From positions 13,248,501-13,312,500 of the forward strand of contig CP142454.1 of NCBI GenBank assembly GCA_038049695.1: 64,000 nucleotides of DNA, given 5' to 3'. This stretch comes from Cinnamomum chago (Eukaryota; Streptophyta; Magnoliopsida; Laurales; Lauraceae). A program made the position numbers and the translations under genes. The notes beneath the pieces were generated by a model. It saw nothing but the letters and a program-made list of their open reading frames with translations, did no database searches and had not been told where the DNA came from. The number at the start of each line of letters is the position of its first letter. Positions within the stretch are counted from its first letter, which is position 1. Below, one piece after another: positions 36,686-47,190 of this stretch.

Positions 36686-39600
36686 CTATCTCATAGAAGG
36701 ATAGAACTGCTTACACAGAGAGAAAAAAGAATCTAAGGTGACACTAGAGAAAGGAGAAGACAAATTGCTTAGAGCAATGGATGCATCCTCCAAAAAGAAT
36801 TTAATTGCTAAGTCCAGAGAAGGCACCTTGCTGTTGAAGATTGAGAAGTTTCTGACCTTCCAAATGCTGAAGATGGCTATGATGAAGAGAGCTCCCAGCC
36901 CCTTCTTGGCTCTGCTGCAAGAGTTTAGGGAGAAGGCGTTCCACCTAGCTGAGATTGAGCTGGAGGGGGGAGATCTAATGTTCCCATTAACCTCTATCCA
37001 AGACCAGAAGGCTGAAGCAAAAGGACAGACGAAAAACAACTGAAAAGCCGACTCCTGGTGAGTTCCACATAAGCTGCAAGAAGAGGCCAGATGCACACCA
37101 ATCGACTGAGCCCATGCATTGGTGGGGAGCTTATTATGGAACAATTTCCATGCAAAACACGCTGTGGAAGGCTTGAGGAGATTGTTCCATGCGAACTTGG
37201 ACCAAACAGTAGGGGAGATTCTGGATCGAGTGGATTCCCAGGCTGCTGCAAAGGAGAGGGAGCTGGAATTTGAGCTTGACCAAACAAGCTTGTCAGGATC
37301 TTCAACCAAGGAGAGGGAGGCTAAGATGGGAGAGGAGAAAGATATCACCTGATGGGGGATGGAGATACTAGTGAGTCTCTGGTGGTTGAGATAGACTGCA
37401 TTGACTGATTCGGACCAAGGAAAAGAAACCTCAGGGAAGATCTGCGCCAGAGAAAGAGGCCCATGCCATTTGTCATGCCAGAAATCCAATCTTTTCCCAT
37501 CTCCAACTAGCCAATGACTGTTTTGAAACAGAAAATGAGAAATTCTCTTGATTGGCCTCCATATACAAGAACCAGAGGATAGGGAACTAGGATGCCAAGG
37601 AGAAAACCTCTTGAAGTATTTTGCTCTAAACCAGCTAGCCCACAGAGAGCAGGAGGAGATAGCTGCCCATCCCAGCCGAATGGAATTAGCTTTGATCATA
37701 TCCTTAAGGCGACGGAGGCCCAGCCCACCTTCCAGCTTTGGCAGACAAACCGATCTCCAATTGATTAAGCTCCTTTTGATTTTATCAGTGCCCCCGGACC
37801 AAAGGAAGTTCCTCATCCATTTCTCAAGAAAGGAGCAAACGGAGATAGGGATGGGGAGAACAAGAAGAATGTGGATTGGGAGGCTCTGAAGAACATGCTT
37901 GACAAGGATGAGTCTCCCCGCAAAGGAAAGCAGGTTGCTTTTCCAACCAGAGAGCCTTTGCCTAAAAATATCCTTTAAATTCTCAAAGAATCTGGCTTTT
38001 GGGCTGCCAATGAAGAGAGGAGCACCCAGATACTTAGAAGGAAAGAAAGCCTGAGAGAAGCCGACAGAACGTAAGACTCTGGAGATGAAGGACTGTATGC
38101 TGTTGCCAAAAAAAGCACTGCATTTTCTAGGATTGAAGTGCTGACCAGCAGCCTGCTGGTAGGCTTTTAAAACCCCTTTTAAGGCTTTGATACTCCGAGG
38201 AGAAGCTTGAAAAAAGAGCAGAATATCATCTGCAAAGAACAAGTGGCAGACAAGGGGGGAAGCTGGGGCTCTGTAAATCGGAGAGACGACCTTCTGGGAA
38301 ACCAAATGAGCAATGTTTAGGCTTAGGATTTCTTCCGCAAGGATGAAGAGATAAGGGGATAGGGGGTCACCCTGCCTAAGCCCACACCCCACACCAAAAT
38401 AGCCTGCTGGCTCTCTGTTTATAAGGACGGACCCTTTGGAAGAGCATACACACGCCTGAATGAGGGAGGCCCAATCTTTGCTAAACCCAAAGAAGTCTAG
38501 AGCTTTGAAGAGAAACGGCCAGCTTAACTTGTCAAAGGCTTTTGAAATGTCCAATTTGAGACAAATGCCTTTTCCTTTTGGGCCCTTTTGAAGGTTCTGA
38601 GTAAGCTCATGGGCCAGGGCTATATGATCTTGAATTTTCCTGCCTTTCAAGAAAGCTGCCTGATGATGCGAAATGATGCTAGGGAGAACAACAGCCATAC
38701 GAGAGGCAAGGATTTTGGAAATAACTTTATAGGTGAAATTGAGAAGGCTGATGGGACGAAAATCTCCGAAGGAGGAAAGGGCTGCCACTTTGGGAATGAG
38801 GGAGATAAAGAAGGAGTTAGTGGCCTTTAGAAGCTTTTTTGAAATGAAAAAATTCTGAACCGCTTCAATGACTGTCGAACCAATGATGTCCCAGCAGCTG
38901 CTGAAGAAGCTACCAGAGAAACCGTCTGGGCCAGGAGAGCTTGATTTTTTGAGACTGAAGATCGAATCCTTTATCTCTTCACTAGTAGGAACTGAAGTAA
39001 GAGCCAAATTCTGCAAGGGAGAGACTGTGGACTTTGGCACTTGGAAAAGGAAGGGATCCAAGATTCCAGGAGAAGGCTTGAAAGAGTCTGCAAAGAAATC
39101 AGCAGCTGCGGCTTTGATCTGAGGTTGAGATTCCAGAAATTGGCCTTTGAAATTGATAGAGTCGATACGATTCTTTGATCCTCTGATTTTGGAAACCATA
39201 TGAAAAAAGCTAGTATTCCTGTCACCTTCCTTAAGCCAGCTGATCCTTGATTTTTGCTTCCAGTGAATTTCCTCCGCTTGAAGCAAATTTTGAAGAGAGC
39301 TCCTCGCAAGGCTGAGAGCTGACTTGGTGGAATCCAGAGGATTGGAATCCATACTATCTTGCCAAAGAAGAATACTAGCTTCAGCTGCAGCTATATTGGT
39401 CTTTAGGGAGCCAAACACTTCCTTATTCCAGGACTTGAGTCTCAGCTTTAGGGCCTTGAGCTTCTGTCTAAGGATAAACTGAGGATTTCCATGAACAGGG
39501 GAGTGCCACACTTCAGCCACAAGGTCTTTGAAAGCAGGGTGGGTAATCCACATTTCTTCGAATTTGAAAGGAATGAATCTCACTGCCATGGGAGGACGGC

Positions 39601-40366
39601 TACAGAGCAAGATTGGACTGTGGTCAGAGTTTTGCCTAACAAGGTGTTGGAGAAGACCGTCAGGGAAGCATAGGGTCCAAGCTTTATTGGTGAGGGAGCG
39701 GTCAAGTCTAGCTGCCACATAGGACCGGCCTTTCCTATTGTTAGACCAGGTGAACTTACTACCAGTAAATCCTAAGTCCATAAGACCAGAGGAAGCCAAC
39801 ATGTTATTAAAATCAAAGGAGGAAGGGGAGTTGCTAGGGTGGAGGCTAAGCTTTTCAGCTGCAGAGGAGACAGCATTGAAGTCGCCTAGAACAGCCCATG
39901 GGATGTGGGGAGAGAAGGGGGGGGAGCAGAGATACTGCCAAAGGGATCTCCTTAGGAGGTAGGAGGTGGAAGCATATATGCCAGTGAAAAAGGTTGAAGG
40001 GCAATTTTGGGGAGAAGAAAGGGAAATGGTGAGGTGTTGGGAGGAACTATCAACGAGGGAAGGGGAGTAATTGGGAGAGTCTTTTACGAAGCACCAGATA
40101 GAAGGGATAGGAGATGAGTGAGGGGAGTTGGAATAAAAGGAAGAGAAACCTAGACTATCCAATTTTTGGAAAAGAGGATTAGCATTGGAAGACTTGGGCT
40201 CAGAAAGGAAGATGATATCAGGAGAATGGGAATTAATCAAATAGATGAGGGTCCTAGAGGTTGGGGAGTTTGCAATTCCCCTACAGTTCCAATACAGGGA
40301 CTTAAACATGGGAAATTGAATGAGAATGGAGGCCTGTTTGGGGGTTGAGGGAGGGAGTGAGCTCAA
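36686..40366 (-). CDS. LINE ORF2: endonuclease / reverse transcriptase
   Basis: 1226 codons without interruption. Residues about 20-245 are an APE-type endonuclease (LYWNCRGIANSPTSRTLIY, IPWAVLGDFNAV, SDHSPILL). About 470-760 is the reverse transcriptase (SSSPGPDGFSGSFF, LDISKAFDKLSW, GLRQGDPLSPYLF, and the catalytic FADDILLF near residue 710). About 1090-1160 is the zinc-binding zf-RVT region (FAWKLFHNKLPTNAW.., CSLCG). No RNase H domain follows, which fits many plant L1 lineages. The ATG at 40366 is the first in frame and lies about 120 bp after the end of the ORF1 region. It acts in target-primed reverse transcription of its own RNA. All key motifs are present, so it may be functional, though ORF1 is not fully open. 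Confidence 0.93.
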   Translation of the reverse strand: MSSLPPSTPKQASILIQFPMFKSLYWNCRGIANSPTSRTLIYLINSHSPDIIFLSEPKSSNANPLFQKLDSLGFSSFYSNSPHSSPIPSIWCFVKDSPNYSPSLVDSSSQHLTISLSSPQNCPSTFFTGIYASTSYLLRRSLWQYLCSPPFSPHIPWAVLGDFNAVSSAAEKLSLHPSNSPSSFDFNNMLASSGLMDLGFTGSKFTWSNNRKGRSYVAARLDRSLTNKAWTLCFPDGLLQHLVRQNSDHSPILLCSRPPMAVRFIPFKFEEMWITHPAFKDLVAEVWHSPVHGNPQFILRQKLKALKLRLKSWNKEVFGSLKTNIAAAEASILLWQDSMDSNPLDSTKSALSLARSSLQNLLQAEEIHWKQKSRISWLKEGDRNTSFFHMVSKIRGSKNRIDSINFKGQFLESQPQIKAAAADFFADSFKPSPGILDPFLFQVPKSTVSPLQNLALTSVPTSEEIKDSIFSLKKSSSPGPDGFSGSFFSSCWDIIGSTVIEAVQNFFISKKLLKATNSFFISLIPKVAALSSFGDFRPISLLNFTYKVISKILASRMAVVLPSIISHHQAAFLKGRKIQDHIALAHELTQNLQKGPKGKGICLKLDISKAFDKLSWPFLFKALDFFGFSKDWASLIQACVCSSKGSVLINREPAGYFGVGCGLRQGDPLSPYLFILAEEILSLNIAHLVSQKVVSPIYRAPASPLVCHLFFADDILLFFQASPRSIKALKGVLKAYQQAAGQHFNPRKCSAFFGNSIQSFISRVLRSVGFSQAFFPSKYLGAPLFIGSPKARFFENLKDIFRQRLSGWKSNLLSFAGRLILVKHVLQSLPIHILLVLPIPISVCSFLEKWMRNFLWSGGTDKIKRSLINWRSVCLPKLEGGLGLRRLKDMIKANSIRLGWAAISSCSLWASWFRAKYFKRFSPWHPSSLSSGSCIWRPIKRISHFLFQNSHWLVGDGKRLDFWHDKWHGPLSLAQIFPEVSFPWSESVNAVYLNHQRLTSISIPHQVISFSSPILASLSLVEDPDKLVWSSSNSSSLSFAAAWESTRSRISPTVWSKFAWNNLLKPSTACFAWKLFHNKLPTNAWAQSIGVHLASSCSLCGTHQESAFQLFFVCPFASAFWSWIEVNGNIRSPPSSSISARWNAFSLNSCSRAKKGLGALFIIAIFSIWKVRNFSIFNSKVPSLDLAIKFFLEDASIALSNLSSPFSSVTLDSFFSLCKQFYPSMR

Positions 40367-40483
40367 TAGCTCTGGAGGACTTTTTCCTTTTTGATTTCTT
40401 TTTCTTTTTCGGAGACTGAGCTTGAAAGGCCAGATCTGCAGAGGAGGGAGACCAGAGGAAAGGGGGAGGAGCAGGTTTGGAGA

Positions 40484-41540
40484 CTACGGTGGTTGGTTGA
40501 GGGGGATCCTCCTGAATTCTGAGATCAACTGAGAGATTGGAGGATATATCAGCGAGGCATCCATTTGGAAGACAGTGGATGGGGCTGGTATGGGAGGAAT
40601 CAGGAGCTGCAGGATTAGAAGAAGAGGGGGGGGCAGCTGAGGCCCTTGGTCCAGAACGGAGAAGGGATTATGGAGATCCAGAATTAAAGAAGAGGGGGAT
40701 GGGGGGTCCTCCAGCAAGGTAGGATCAGCAGCTGGGCTGGAAGATCTGGGGTCCAGGGGGAAAGAGGGAGAGGCTGGAATCTGGGAAGAGGAAGGGTGCA
40801 GGGGATCCTTGGTAATTGTTCCAGTTACAGGGGGAGTTGGAAGAATTCCTGGGTCTGACGAACGAGGGGGAGGGGACTTTGGTCTGGATTGCTCAGATCT
40901 GCTGATAGATTGGCATAGACCATCACCATGACCTGAACCCAAACAGAGAGAACAAGCTATATTTTCATAAATGATCGACTTCAACTTCTACTTTGGTATC
41001 ACCAGCGAGATCAACCAAAATAGTAGTGGGTTTGGGTTTTTGCAGGTCAAGGTTAATACATATCCTGGCAAAAGAGAGGAACCTTTGGGACGCTGTAATC
41101 TCATCTATTAGGATGGGGCTACCTATGGAGTTTGCAATGGAGAAGAGGATGTGCTGGCTCCAACAGTGGAAAGGGAGACCTTTTAACCTAATCCAGGTGG
41201 GAGACAGGGAGGGCCAGGAGAAAGTTTCCATACCTAAAGACCAAGGAAGGAGATGTAACTTTCTATGGCCGAGAGGGAGAGGGGAAGAGGATAAGAATGA
41301 ATCCCTAACCTGAGCACTGTGAAACCTGAAGAGGAAGTAGCCCTGAACCGTTAGAGAAATCAGACTTTTGATTGGGAGATTCCACGATTGACTAGAAGCT
41401 TGCTCGACCCACTCCAGAGATGGACATTTTCCTTCAAAACGCCCTATCGCTGCAAAGGCAAAGGATTCTAGGCTGGAAGAAATCATTGCTTGAGGAATAG
41501 AAACTGTTGGCTTTCCATCAGCCCAGGAAGTCGGAGGCAT
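40484..41540 (-). pseudogene. LINE ORF1: DUF4283 plus zinc knuckle, frame broken
   Basis: Frame 41540-40965 (191 codons) encodes the DUF4283 region typical of plant LINE ORF1 (AAIGRFEGKCPSLEWVEQAS, YFLFRFHSAQVRD, WIRLKGLPFHCWS). Near 40985 the sequence passes to another frame (40984-40484), which holds a CCHC knuckle (CSLCLGSGHGDGLC) and a long Pro/Ser-rich tail. One frameshift therefore separates them. Upstream Pro-rich frames (41770-41540) suggest the true start lies further 5', possibly with another shift beside a G-run at 41621. ORF1 proteins bind LINE RNA. Confidence 0.8.
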
Positions 41541-41881
41541 CGGATGAGGGAGGGCCAGAGGGGTTTGAGAAAGAAAGGAGGCATAGGATCTAGGGTTTGA
41601 GTTAGAAGAAGAAGAAAAGTGGGGGGGGGGGTTTGGTTGGTGTAGGTTCGACTGGAGGAGGACTGGTGCAGGATGGCTGACAGTTTATGGATTTGGCTAG
41701 AGGAAAGAGAGGGAGGGGGGGGGAAACGAGGATTGCTGATCAACTTGAAGGATGGCCAGTATCTCTGCAATAGGAACCGAGTAATCTGGTGAAGCTAAGA
41801 GAGGAGAGGGATCGGAGAAGGGGGGAGGATTGGGATCCGGATCGGACGCCAAGTTTTTGCGTACTGATCTCTCAGCTAACC

Positions 41882-42284
41882 TCACGAACACTAAACTGCT
41901 TACTTCCAGACAATGGCATCAGGTATGTTCATAGAAACAATGTCCAGTTCATTACAAAGTATAAACCCACCAACCCCATAGTACAAGAGGCATTTGATGT
42001 AGAGTTTTTTGCTGGGGTTCAGAATTATCTAAACCTCCAGAAGTGTGCCATCCCTTCTGTGATCCAAATCATTCATGTGATGATAATGGAGATGCCAACT
42101 TGTCCGTGATTTAATTCCATAAATGGGTATCAGAAAACAACATCATAAAACCATAAAAATTAAACCAGCTACAATGCACCAATCACACAACCCCCAAGTA
42201 ATTCAAATGAAACCATGAATGGGAACACAAAAAATCCAACCACAGTAGAACTGAACAAAAGTATGGGTTATAGTTTTTCTTACA
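41882..42284. other. Right flank of the LINE with exon-like frame
   Basis: After a TTACTTCCAG acceptor at 41911, the + strand is open to 42109 (RYVHRNNVQFITKYKPTNP.., VQEAFDVEFFAGVQNYL). It looks exon-like but I recognise no family. Confidence 0.3.
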
Positions 42285-42537
42285 TATTCCAGCCCAATTC
42301 CTCTGGAAGCTCCTTGGACCATGGAATGGTATGACCTTAAAGTGCACATATGGCACATGTGCAGAGGATGAGTTTCTGCAAAGCATTTTGTGGAAGACTA
42401 GCATACGGGACTAGCATATTGCTAGTAAAGCTTTGACGACCAAACATGAAGGATGACGACAAATTACTGTTATGCATCCTGAAATCATTCAACAAGACCA
42501 CCCATGCCAGATTACTGTTAGCAGTTTCTAACTCCAT
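42285..42537 (-). pseudogene. First-exon fragment of a short-chain dehydrogenase/reductase
   Basis: The minus strand at 42338-42285 reads SMVQGASRGIGLEY just before a GTAAGA donor. This is the Gly-rich nucleotide-binding start (GASRGIG) of the plant C-factor-like SDR family, which begins SMVQGASRGIGLEFV. The upstream frame 42537-42340 resembles a short targeting leader but is one frame off. No later SDR exon follows within the window. A host-gene fragment, not a working gene. Confidence 0.5.
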
Positions 42538-42985
42538 AAAAATGATTCCAAGCTTTTAATGAGGTTAACACGACCAATTTGAAAAAAAAAAAAAAAAATG
42601 CATGGCCTCAAAAAAAGACCTTACAAAGAAAGATCTCAAATTCCTCAAGTAATTATGCCCATACTTATCCTCAGCTTTGATTTCTTACCAAGTCTAAACA
42701 TAACTATTAAACAAATATTTGCCAAGGATAACTCCTAATGCAAAAATACAAATTTAAGTAATAAAATATTTAAACTAATAACCGATTGAAAAAATAGATT
42801 TGAACTAATAACCCATTTCCTTGTGCAAACAAAGTAGGAGGAGTTGAAAACTCCCACTTGGAGAACTTCGTGCAATGTAAGCCACATGGGAGTCCACATG
42901 TACTCCGTCTTTCTGCTCCTACATCATCACTTTGATACATTTGCTTGCTTTATGTAAAATAAGATTTAACTTAAATCACAATTAC
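42538..42985. other. AT-rich spacer between gene fragments
   Basis: No coding signal; poly-A run at 42581-42598. Confidence 0.4.
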
Positions 42986-43404
42986 CTTTCTAGCAATCTC
43001 CCAATGCTCATCTTTGAAAGGAATTGGTGCTCCAAGGAGAACAACCCTTTCCACAAGTCCAGCTGCCAATACAAGAATGCATCAGTACTTTTGAATGTTG
43101 ATCAATCATCCCACCTAGATTCCTAAAATAGAAATATAAAATATAGAACATCATGTGATCTATAAACAAACCATTGTCACCTGTTTCAGCCAAATGCAAT
43201 AGACATTTGAATATTACACGTGAACCAAGTGAAAAACCAACGAGAGTGACTAGCTTGAAAGATCCAAAAATGACAGAAAATGAATCGTTATGTCATTCAT
43301 GCAAAAAAGATTTTGCAGGAAGACACATTCAGTTTATTGATCAACATGCCTGCTTCCCTGCAACCCTTTTAATAACACTTCAGCAAGGAGCTTTCCTGCT
43401 TTGT
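42986..43404 (-). pseudogene. Three exons of a DUF726 (TMCO4-like) hydrolase gene fragment
   Basis: Minus-strand exon pieces, in order: 43404-43350 (DKAGKLLAEVLLKGLQG), 43253-43181 (LVTLVGFSLGSRVIFKCLLHLAE) and 43062-42986 (GLVERVVLLGAPIPFKDEHWEIARK). GFSLGSR carries the GxSxG nucleophile elbow of this alpha/beta-hydrolase family. The last two pieces join in phase across GTGACA..GGCAG. Between the first two, the donor reads GCATGT and the acceptor TTTCAAG gives a one-base phase mismatch, so splicing is probably lost. Exons before and after (the family protein is several hundred residues) are absent. Related host proteins are membrane-associated and poorly characterised. Confidence 0.75.
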
Positions 43405-44230
43405 CTGATTTGAATAACGTGAAATAAATCAATAGCATACTACTATGCTTGTCAAATTAAACCCCTGCAACATACATACATACATATATATACATAGATG
43501 GATTGATGTGCATGATAATATAAACTATTTTATGTATAAGCCTGGACCTATTATGCTCATATTACACATCTGAATGAATGAGAGAGAGAGAGAGAGAGAG
43601 AGAGCAACATATGAACGGGGCAAAGGCTCCCATGAATTGGAGGTCGAATTAGGAGGTTGTCTTTGTCACCTTTTTGCTGGAGGGTGTAGTTAAGAAGTTT
43701 GTGAATTAGAAATGAAAGTGGGGCCTTTAGCTTGCTTGAAAAGAGAAGGATTTTTATGGTGTTGATTTAAACATGTAAGTGTCAAATCAAGAATTCGTTG
43801 TATTAGAAGTAGAAACAACACCATTATTTCTTCATACCTATGCACTAATTTTCTTTTCTTTCTGCCTTCTGTGTGCTTTTTCATCAGCCCTGTTTCCCAA
43901 CATTTGTTTCTCCCCATCATAAGTTGTTGGGCAACTAGTTTAATATTCCTTGCCATTATTCATGAGATAGCCATAAGACCTTTACAATCTCAAAGATTTT
44001 CTCCTCCATCTTAACAAACAGTGGACTTTCAGGTTTTGAATCTAAAACAATCATAGCATATGAATCTACTTCCACATCAGCTAGACTATCCTTGAGAATT
44101 GGCATTGTTAGTTGGATCATTTTCTCTTTCTATTGGTCGCTTTCGTCTTAACTAGTGGGGAAAGCTTGTCGATTTGACCTCTACTCTTATCACCCTTAAA
44201 ATATAGTGCAGATATGCATCCCAAATATAG
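43405..44230. other. Spacer before the second array copy
   Basis: No gene seen. Holds a (GA)n microsatellite at 43580-43606. Similarity with the start of the window begins near 44231. Confidence 0.5.
43580..43606 (+). repeat. (GA)n microsatellite
   Basis: About 13 uninterrupted GA units. Confidence 0.9.
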
Positions 44231-44664
44231 ACAAGAGGAGGTGAGAGCGAGAGAGGGAGAGAGCGCGCGAAAGAGGGATGGGGAAGAGAGGGAAATTAGA
44301 ACGAGTGAGGGAGAGTAGGCGTGAAATTGTAATTTAACTTTTAACGGCAGTCACCTATGGCCGCCGCTAAAAATAATTTTTAGCACCACCCAACACTTTA
44401 TGGACGCTACAAACTCCTTTTACCCTCGAAAGTATTGGCCGCCGCTAAATAATCGACGGTACAAATAAAAAATTTCGCACAAACCAGTGGCGCCATTGGA
44501 TCAATAGTTTTACCCACAGTCACAATAGAGGCCGCTGTTAAAAGTAACTTAAAAATTGAGTTACAGTGGAGTCAGACATGGCCGCCGGTATATGTATTTT
44601 TGTAACGTCACATTTCAGTGGCCGCCGCTATAAGTTCGACGTTAAAAATATATTTTCTTGTAGT
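44231..44664. mobile_element. CACTA right-terminal part, second copy
   Basis: Collinear with 602-1036, including the GGCCGCCGCTAAAA array and the TTTTCTTGTAGT end. It starts abruptly inside the element, marking the left breakpoint of the segmental duplication. Confidence 0.6.
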
Positions 44665-46466
44665 CGCTAAGAGTTAAACTCCTGAGCCATGACCTAAAGA
44701 GACTGGCATATTCCAATGCCTTACTATAGTGCTACTGTAACTTTGAAACGAAAGATTTACTAAGTAATATAGGAGTGAAAGGTAAATGGGGTGAGGCAAA
44801 TCAAACAAACAAAAGACTAACCTAGCTTAGGTCAAATCTAGAAAGTCAGTCACCAAGAACCTGACCAACTTAGTACCAAAACCATTCATAATAAGAAAAT
44901 ATCATTTTTTTAAAATTTTATGTTTTTCCATCTCAATATATTAATATATTTAATATCTTATTTTTAAATTTCTAATATTTTTTTAAATTCTTCATATGTT
45001 TTTTATATTATGAATGATATTGCCCGTGCTAAGCACGAATATCTTTTTCTAGTTCTTATATATGAAAGAGATTGATTTCAATTTGATATCAACTCCAATT
45101 GATTTTGACCATCCTACATAATTTTGACCAAGGGACCATCGTTAATCTCAATACACAATTCTCCTTTAATCTTATTTAATCTAATTATATTCAATAAAAA
45201 TTTCATTTATTGAATGACATTTATTGTTGCAATGAATGATAATGATAAAAGGAAACAGTGGCTTTTCTGCCCCTTTTAGTTTTTTTTTTTTCCATTCTGT
45301 ATTCTATTTTCTTCAATGAATCGTCATGAAAATAAATAAATAAAAGATTGAAAAAGGGGTAGAAATCCCTCCATCTAAGTCATCATTTCCTTTTTTTTTC
45401 TTTTCTTTTTATGTTATACCATCATCACTTCTTACAATTACCCCTATGCAACACCACCCCTCCCCTCTTCTCCCCTCTCCTCCCTCCTCCTCCCCTCTCA
45501 TCTTCTCCCTCCTGAAAAAACTCAATTTCTATTTGGGATTATGCAAATTGAGAGCAATCACAGCATAATGGTTGATATCGACAATTTAAATTCTGCAAAT
45601 AAAAAGCAACCACCACAGAATGGTCGATACGACAAAAAAAAAAAGCGCACCTTGAGGGACTTATTCATATATACGATGTTTTTTGGACCTCAATAGTGGT
45701 ATGGGGTCCCACGGGGTCTTATACGGTAAATTCCGCTATATAATATGTATGTATATGTAAATTGATGCCATATACATCTATGGAGATGCATACAATATAC
45801 CTTTTGGTAATAATTGCTTGAATAGTACGAGTGAGTCCTTTGATTTAAAATGAACCATAGCTTGGACCGGATCGCTGGCCTTAAATAGTTGGGCTAAGGG
45901 CTTCCATATGTCTTATTGAGAGAGCTTGGACCTGGGCTCTACAGTCCGTCAGATCCAAACTTGGACTTGGGTTCAATCATTATCGGATCTGGACTCCGGC
46001 CCAGATATGTTGTTCGGGGGCAGCCCTACCCTACAGCATCTGATAACAATAACCTGCAGGGAGGTAGAGAGTAAGAAGGTAAAAGTAGACTCAGCTAGGG
46101 TTGGAATCTGGGCCGGGCCAGGCCCGATTTCGTACATTACTGTCTGAGACAGTAATGTACGAAAATAATAAATCTGCATGAAGAATTCAATTCGGTTTGT
46201 GCTGTTCGGGTCTGGGCTTTATCTTGAGCCTGAATTTCGAAGCTCAGTTCTGCCCCCCTCAGGCTCATCAGAACTCTTGAAACATTAGATATTGCCAAAG
46301 AACATAGGCAAGTCAGTCCTGAAGGTATATTAGCAAAGGGATTTATGACTCTTAATACATCAATCCAAGGAATAAGAAACACAATCTAGCATAGTGAATT
46401 CCAACTCCAGCCGGCCAACATCCCAACAACTTGTCCCATGAAACACAAAGCTAAATAATCACATTG
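44665..46466. other. Duplicated upstream region of germin-like copy 3
   Basis: Positions 44665-45244 match 1037-1619; 45245-46466 match 7976-9198. The 6.36-kb segment between them in the first copy is absent here. No gene. Confidence 0.7.
46128..46164. repeat. 37-bp near-perfect palindrome
   Basis: Arms TTTCGTACATTACTGTCT (46128-46145) and AGACAGTAATGTACGAAA (46147-46164) are fully complementary with a single G between them. The matching place in copy 1 (near 8890-8910) has only one arm, so about 27 bp were gained here, probably by a templated inverted duplication. Confidence 0.95.
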
Positions 46467-46476
46467 TATATAAATA
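46467..46476 (+). promoter_or_regulatory. TATA box of germin-like copy 3
   Basis: TATATAAATA, 91 bp before the ATG at 46558, same context as copy 1. Confidence 0.75.
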
Positions 46477-46557
46477 CATGCCCATGCAAATACTTTCCAT
46501 ACAAGAACCAACACAAACATCTCTTCTTCCTACAACCACACACTATACTCATCAACC

Positions 46558-47190
46558 ATGGCCTCAAACACTCTCCAACATGCCCTCTTCTTGCTCCTAG
46601 CTGCACTGGCCACCTCCTACATCGCCCATGCAGGTGACCCAGATATCTTAACAGATTTCATCCTCCCTCAAAACTTCAACGGCCCCGTCGACGGCACCTT
46701 CTTCACCTTCACCGGCATGAGGGGAATACTCGACGCCACCACGCCTACCTTCAACGTCACAAAAGCAAGCATGGCCGAACTTCCTGCCCTCAACGGGCAA
46801 AGCGTCTCCTACGCCATCCTCCGTTACCCCGCCTGTTCTGTCAACCCTCCACACACCCATCCCCGCTCGGCCGAGCTCCTCTTCCTCATCGATGGTGAGT
46901 TGGAAGTCGGTTTCGTCGACACAACTAACAAGCTCTACACTCAGACACTTCAAATTGGTGATTTGTTTGTGTTCCCAAAGGGACTTGTGCATTATCAGTA
47001 TAATAATAATGCTAATTACACTGCCACCGCGATCTCTGCCTTTGGTAGTGCAAACGCTGGTATCGTGTCCGTCCCCGGCAGCGTCTTCACCACCGGAATT
47101 GATGATGGCATCCTTGCAAAATCTTTCAAGACTGATGTTGCCACTATTCAGAAGATCAAGGCTGGTCTTGCACCAAAGCCCTGTGGTTGA
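46558..47190 (+). CDS. Germin-like protein, GLP9-3 type (copy 3, type a)
   Basis: 210 residues, intact and intronless, identical to the 9290 product except Gly93 to Cys (PAGSV becomes PACSV) and Val210 to Gly. The signal peptide and metal ligands His99, His101, Glu106 and His145 are kept. The new Cys sits six residues before the metal-binding HTH, in a protein whose only other cysteine is Cys209, so it could form a disulfide or be a harmless variant. The same TGT TCT codons occur in the 63600 copy, pointing to conversion between copies. Promoter and leader match copy 1, so similar expression is expected. Confidence 0.93.
   Translation: MASNTLQHALFLLLAALATSYIAHAGDPDILTDFILPQNFNGPVDGTFFTFTGMRGILDATTPTFNVTKASMAELPALNGQSVSYAILRYPACSVNPPHTHPRSAELLFLIDGELEVGFVDTTNKLYTQTLQIGDLFVFPKGLVHYQYNNNANYTATAISAFGSANAGIVSVPGSVFTTGIDDGILAKSFKTDVATIQKIKAGLAPKPCG

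Larger units (their letters stand above)
36563..41881 (-). mobile_element. Full-length plant L1-type LINE
   Basis: The insert 36578-41866 (about 5.3 kb) is flanked by identical 15-bp repeats ATCTCTCAGCTAACC at 36563-36577 and 41867-41881. On the + strand it begins with poly-T (poly-A tail of the minus strand). It carries ORF1 (DUF4283 and zinc knuckle) and an uninterrupted ORF2 (endonuclease, reverse transcriptase, zf-RVT). Perfect target duplication and an open ORF2 show a young insertion. Confidence 0.93.

Noticed and set aside
36738-39962. Several + strand open frames inside the LINE
   Set aside because: Antisense shadows of ORF2.
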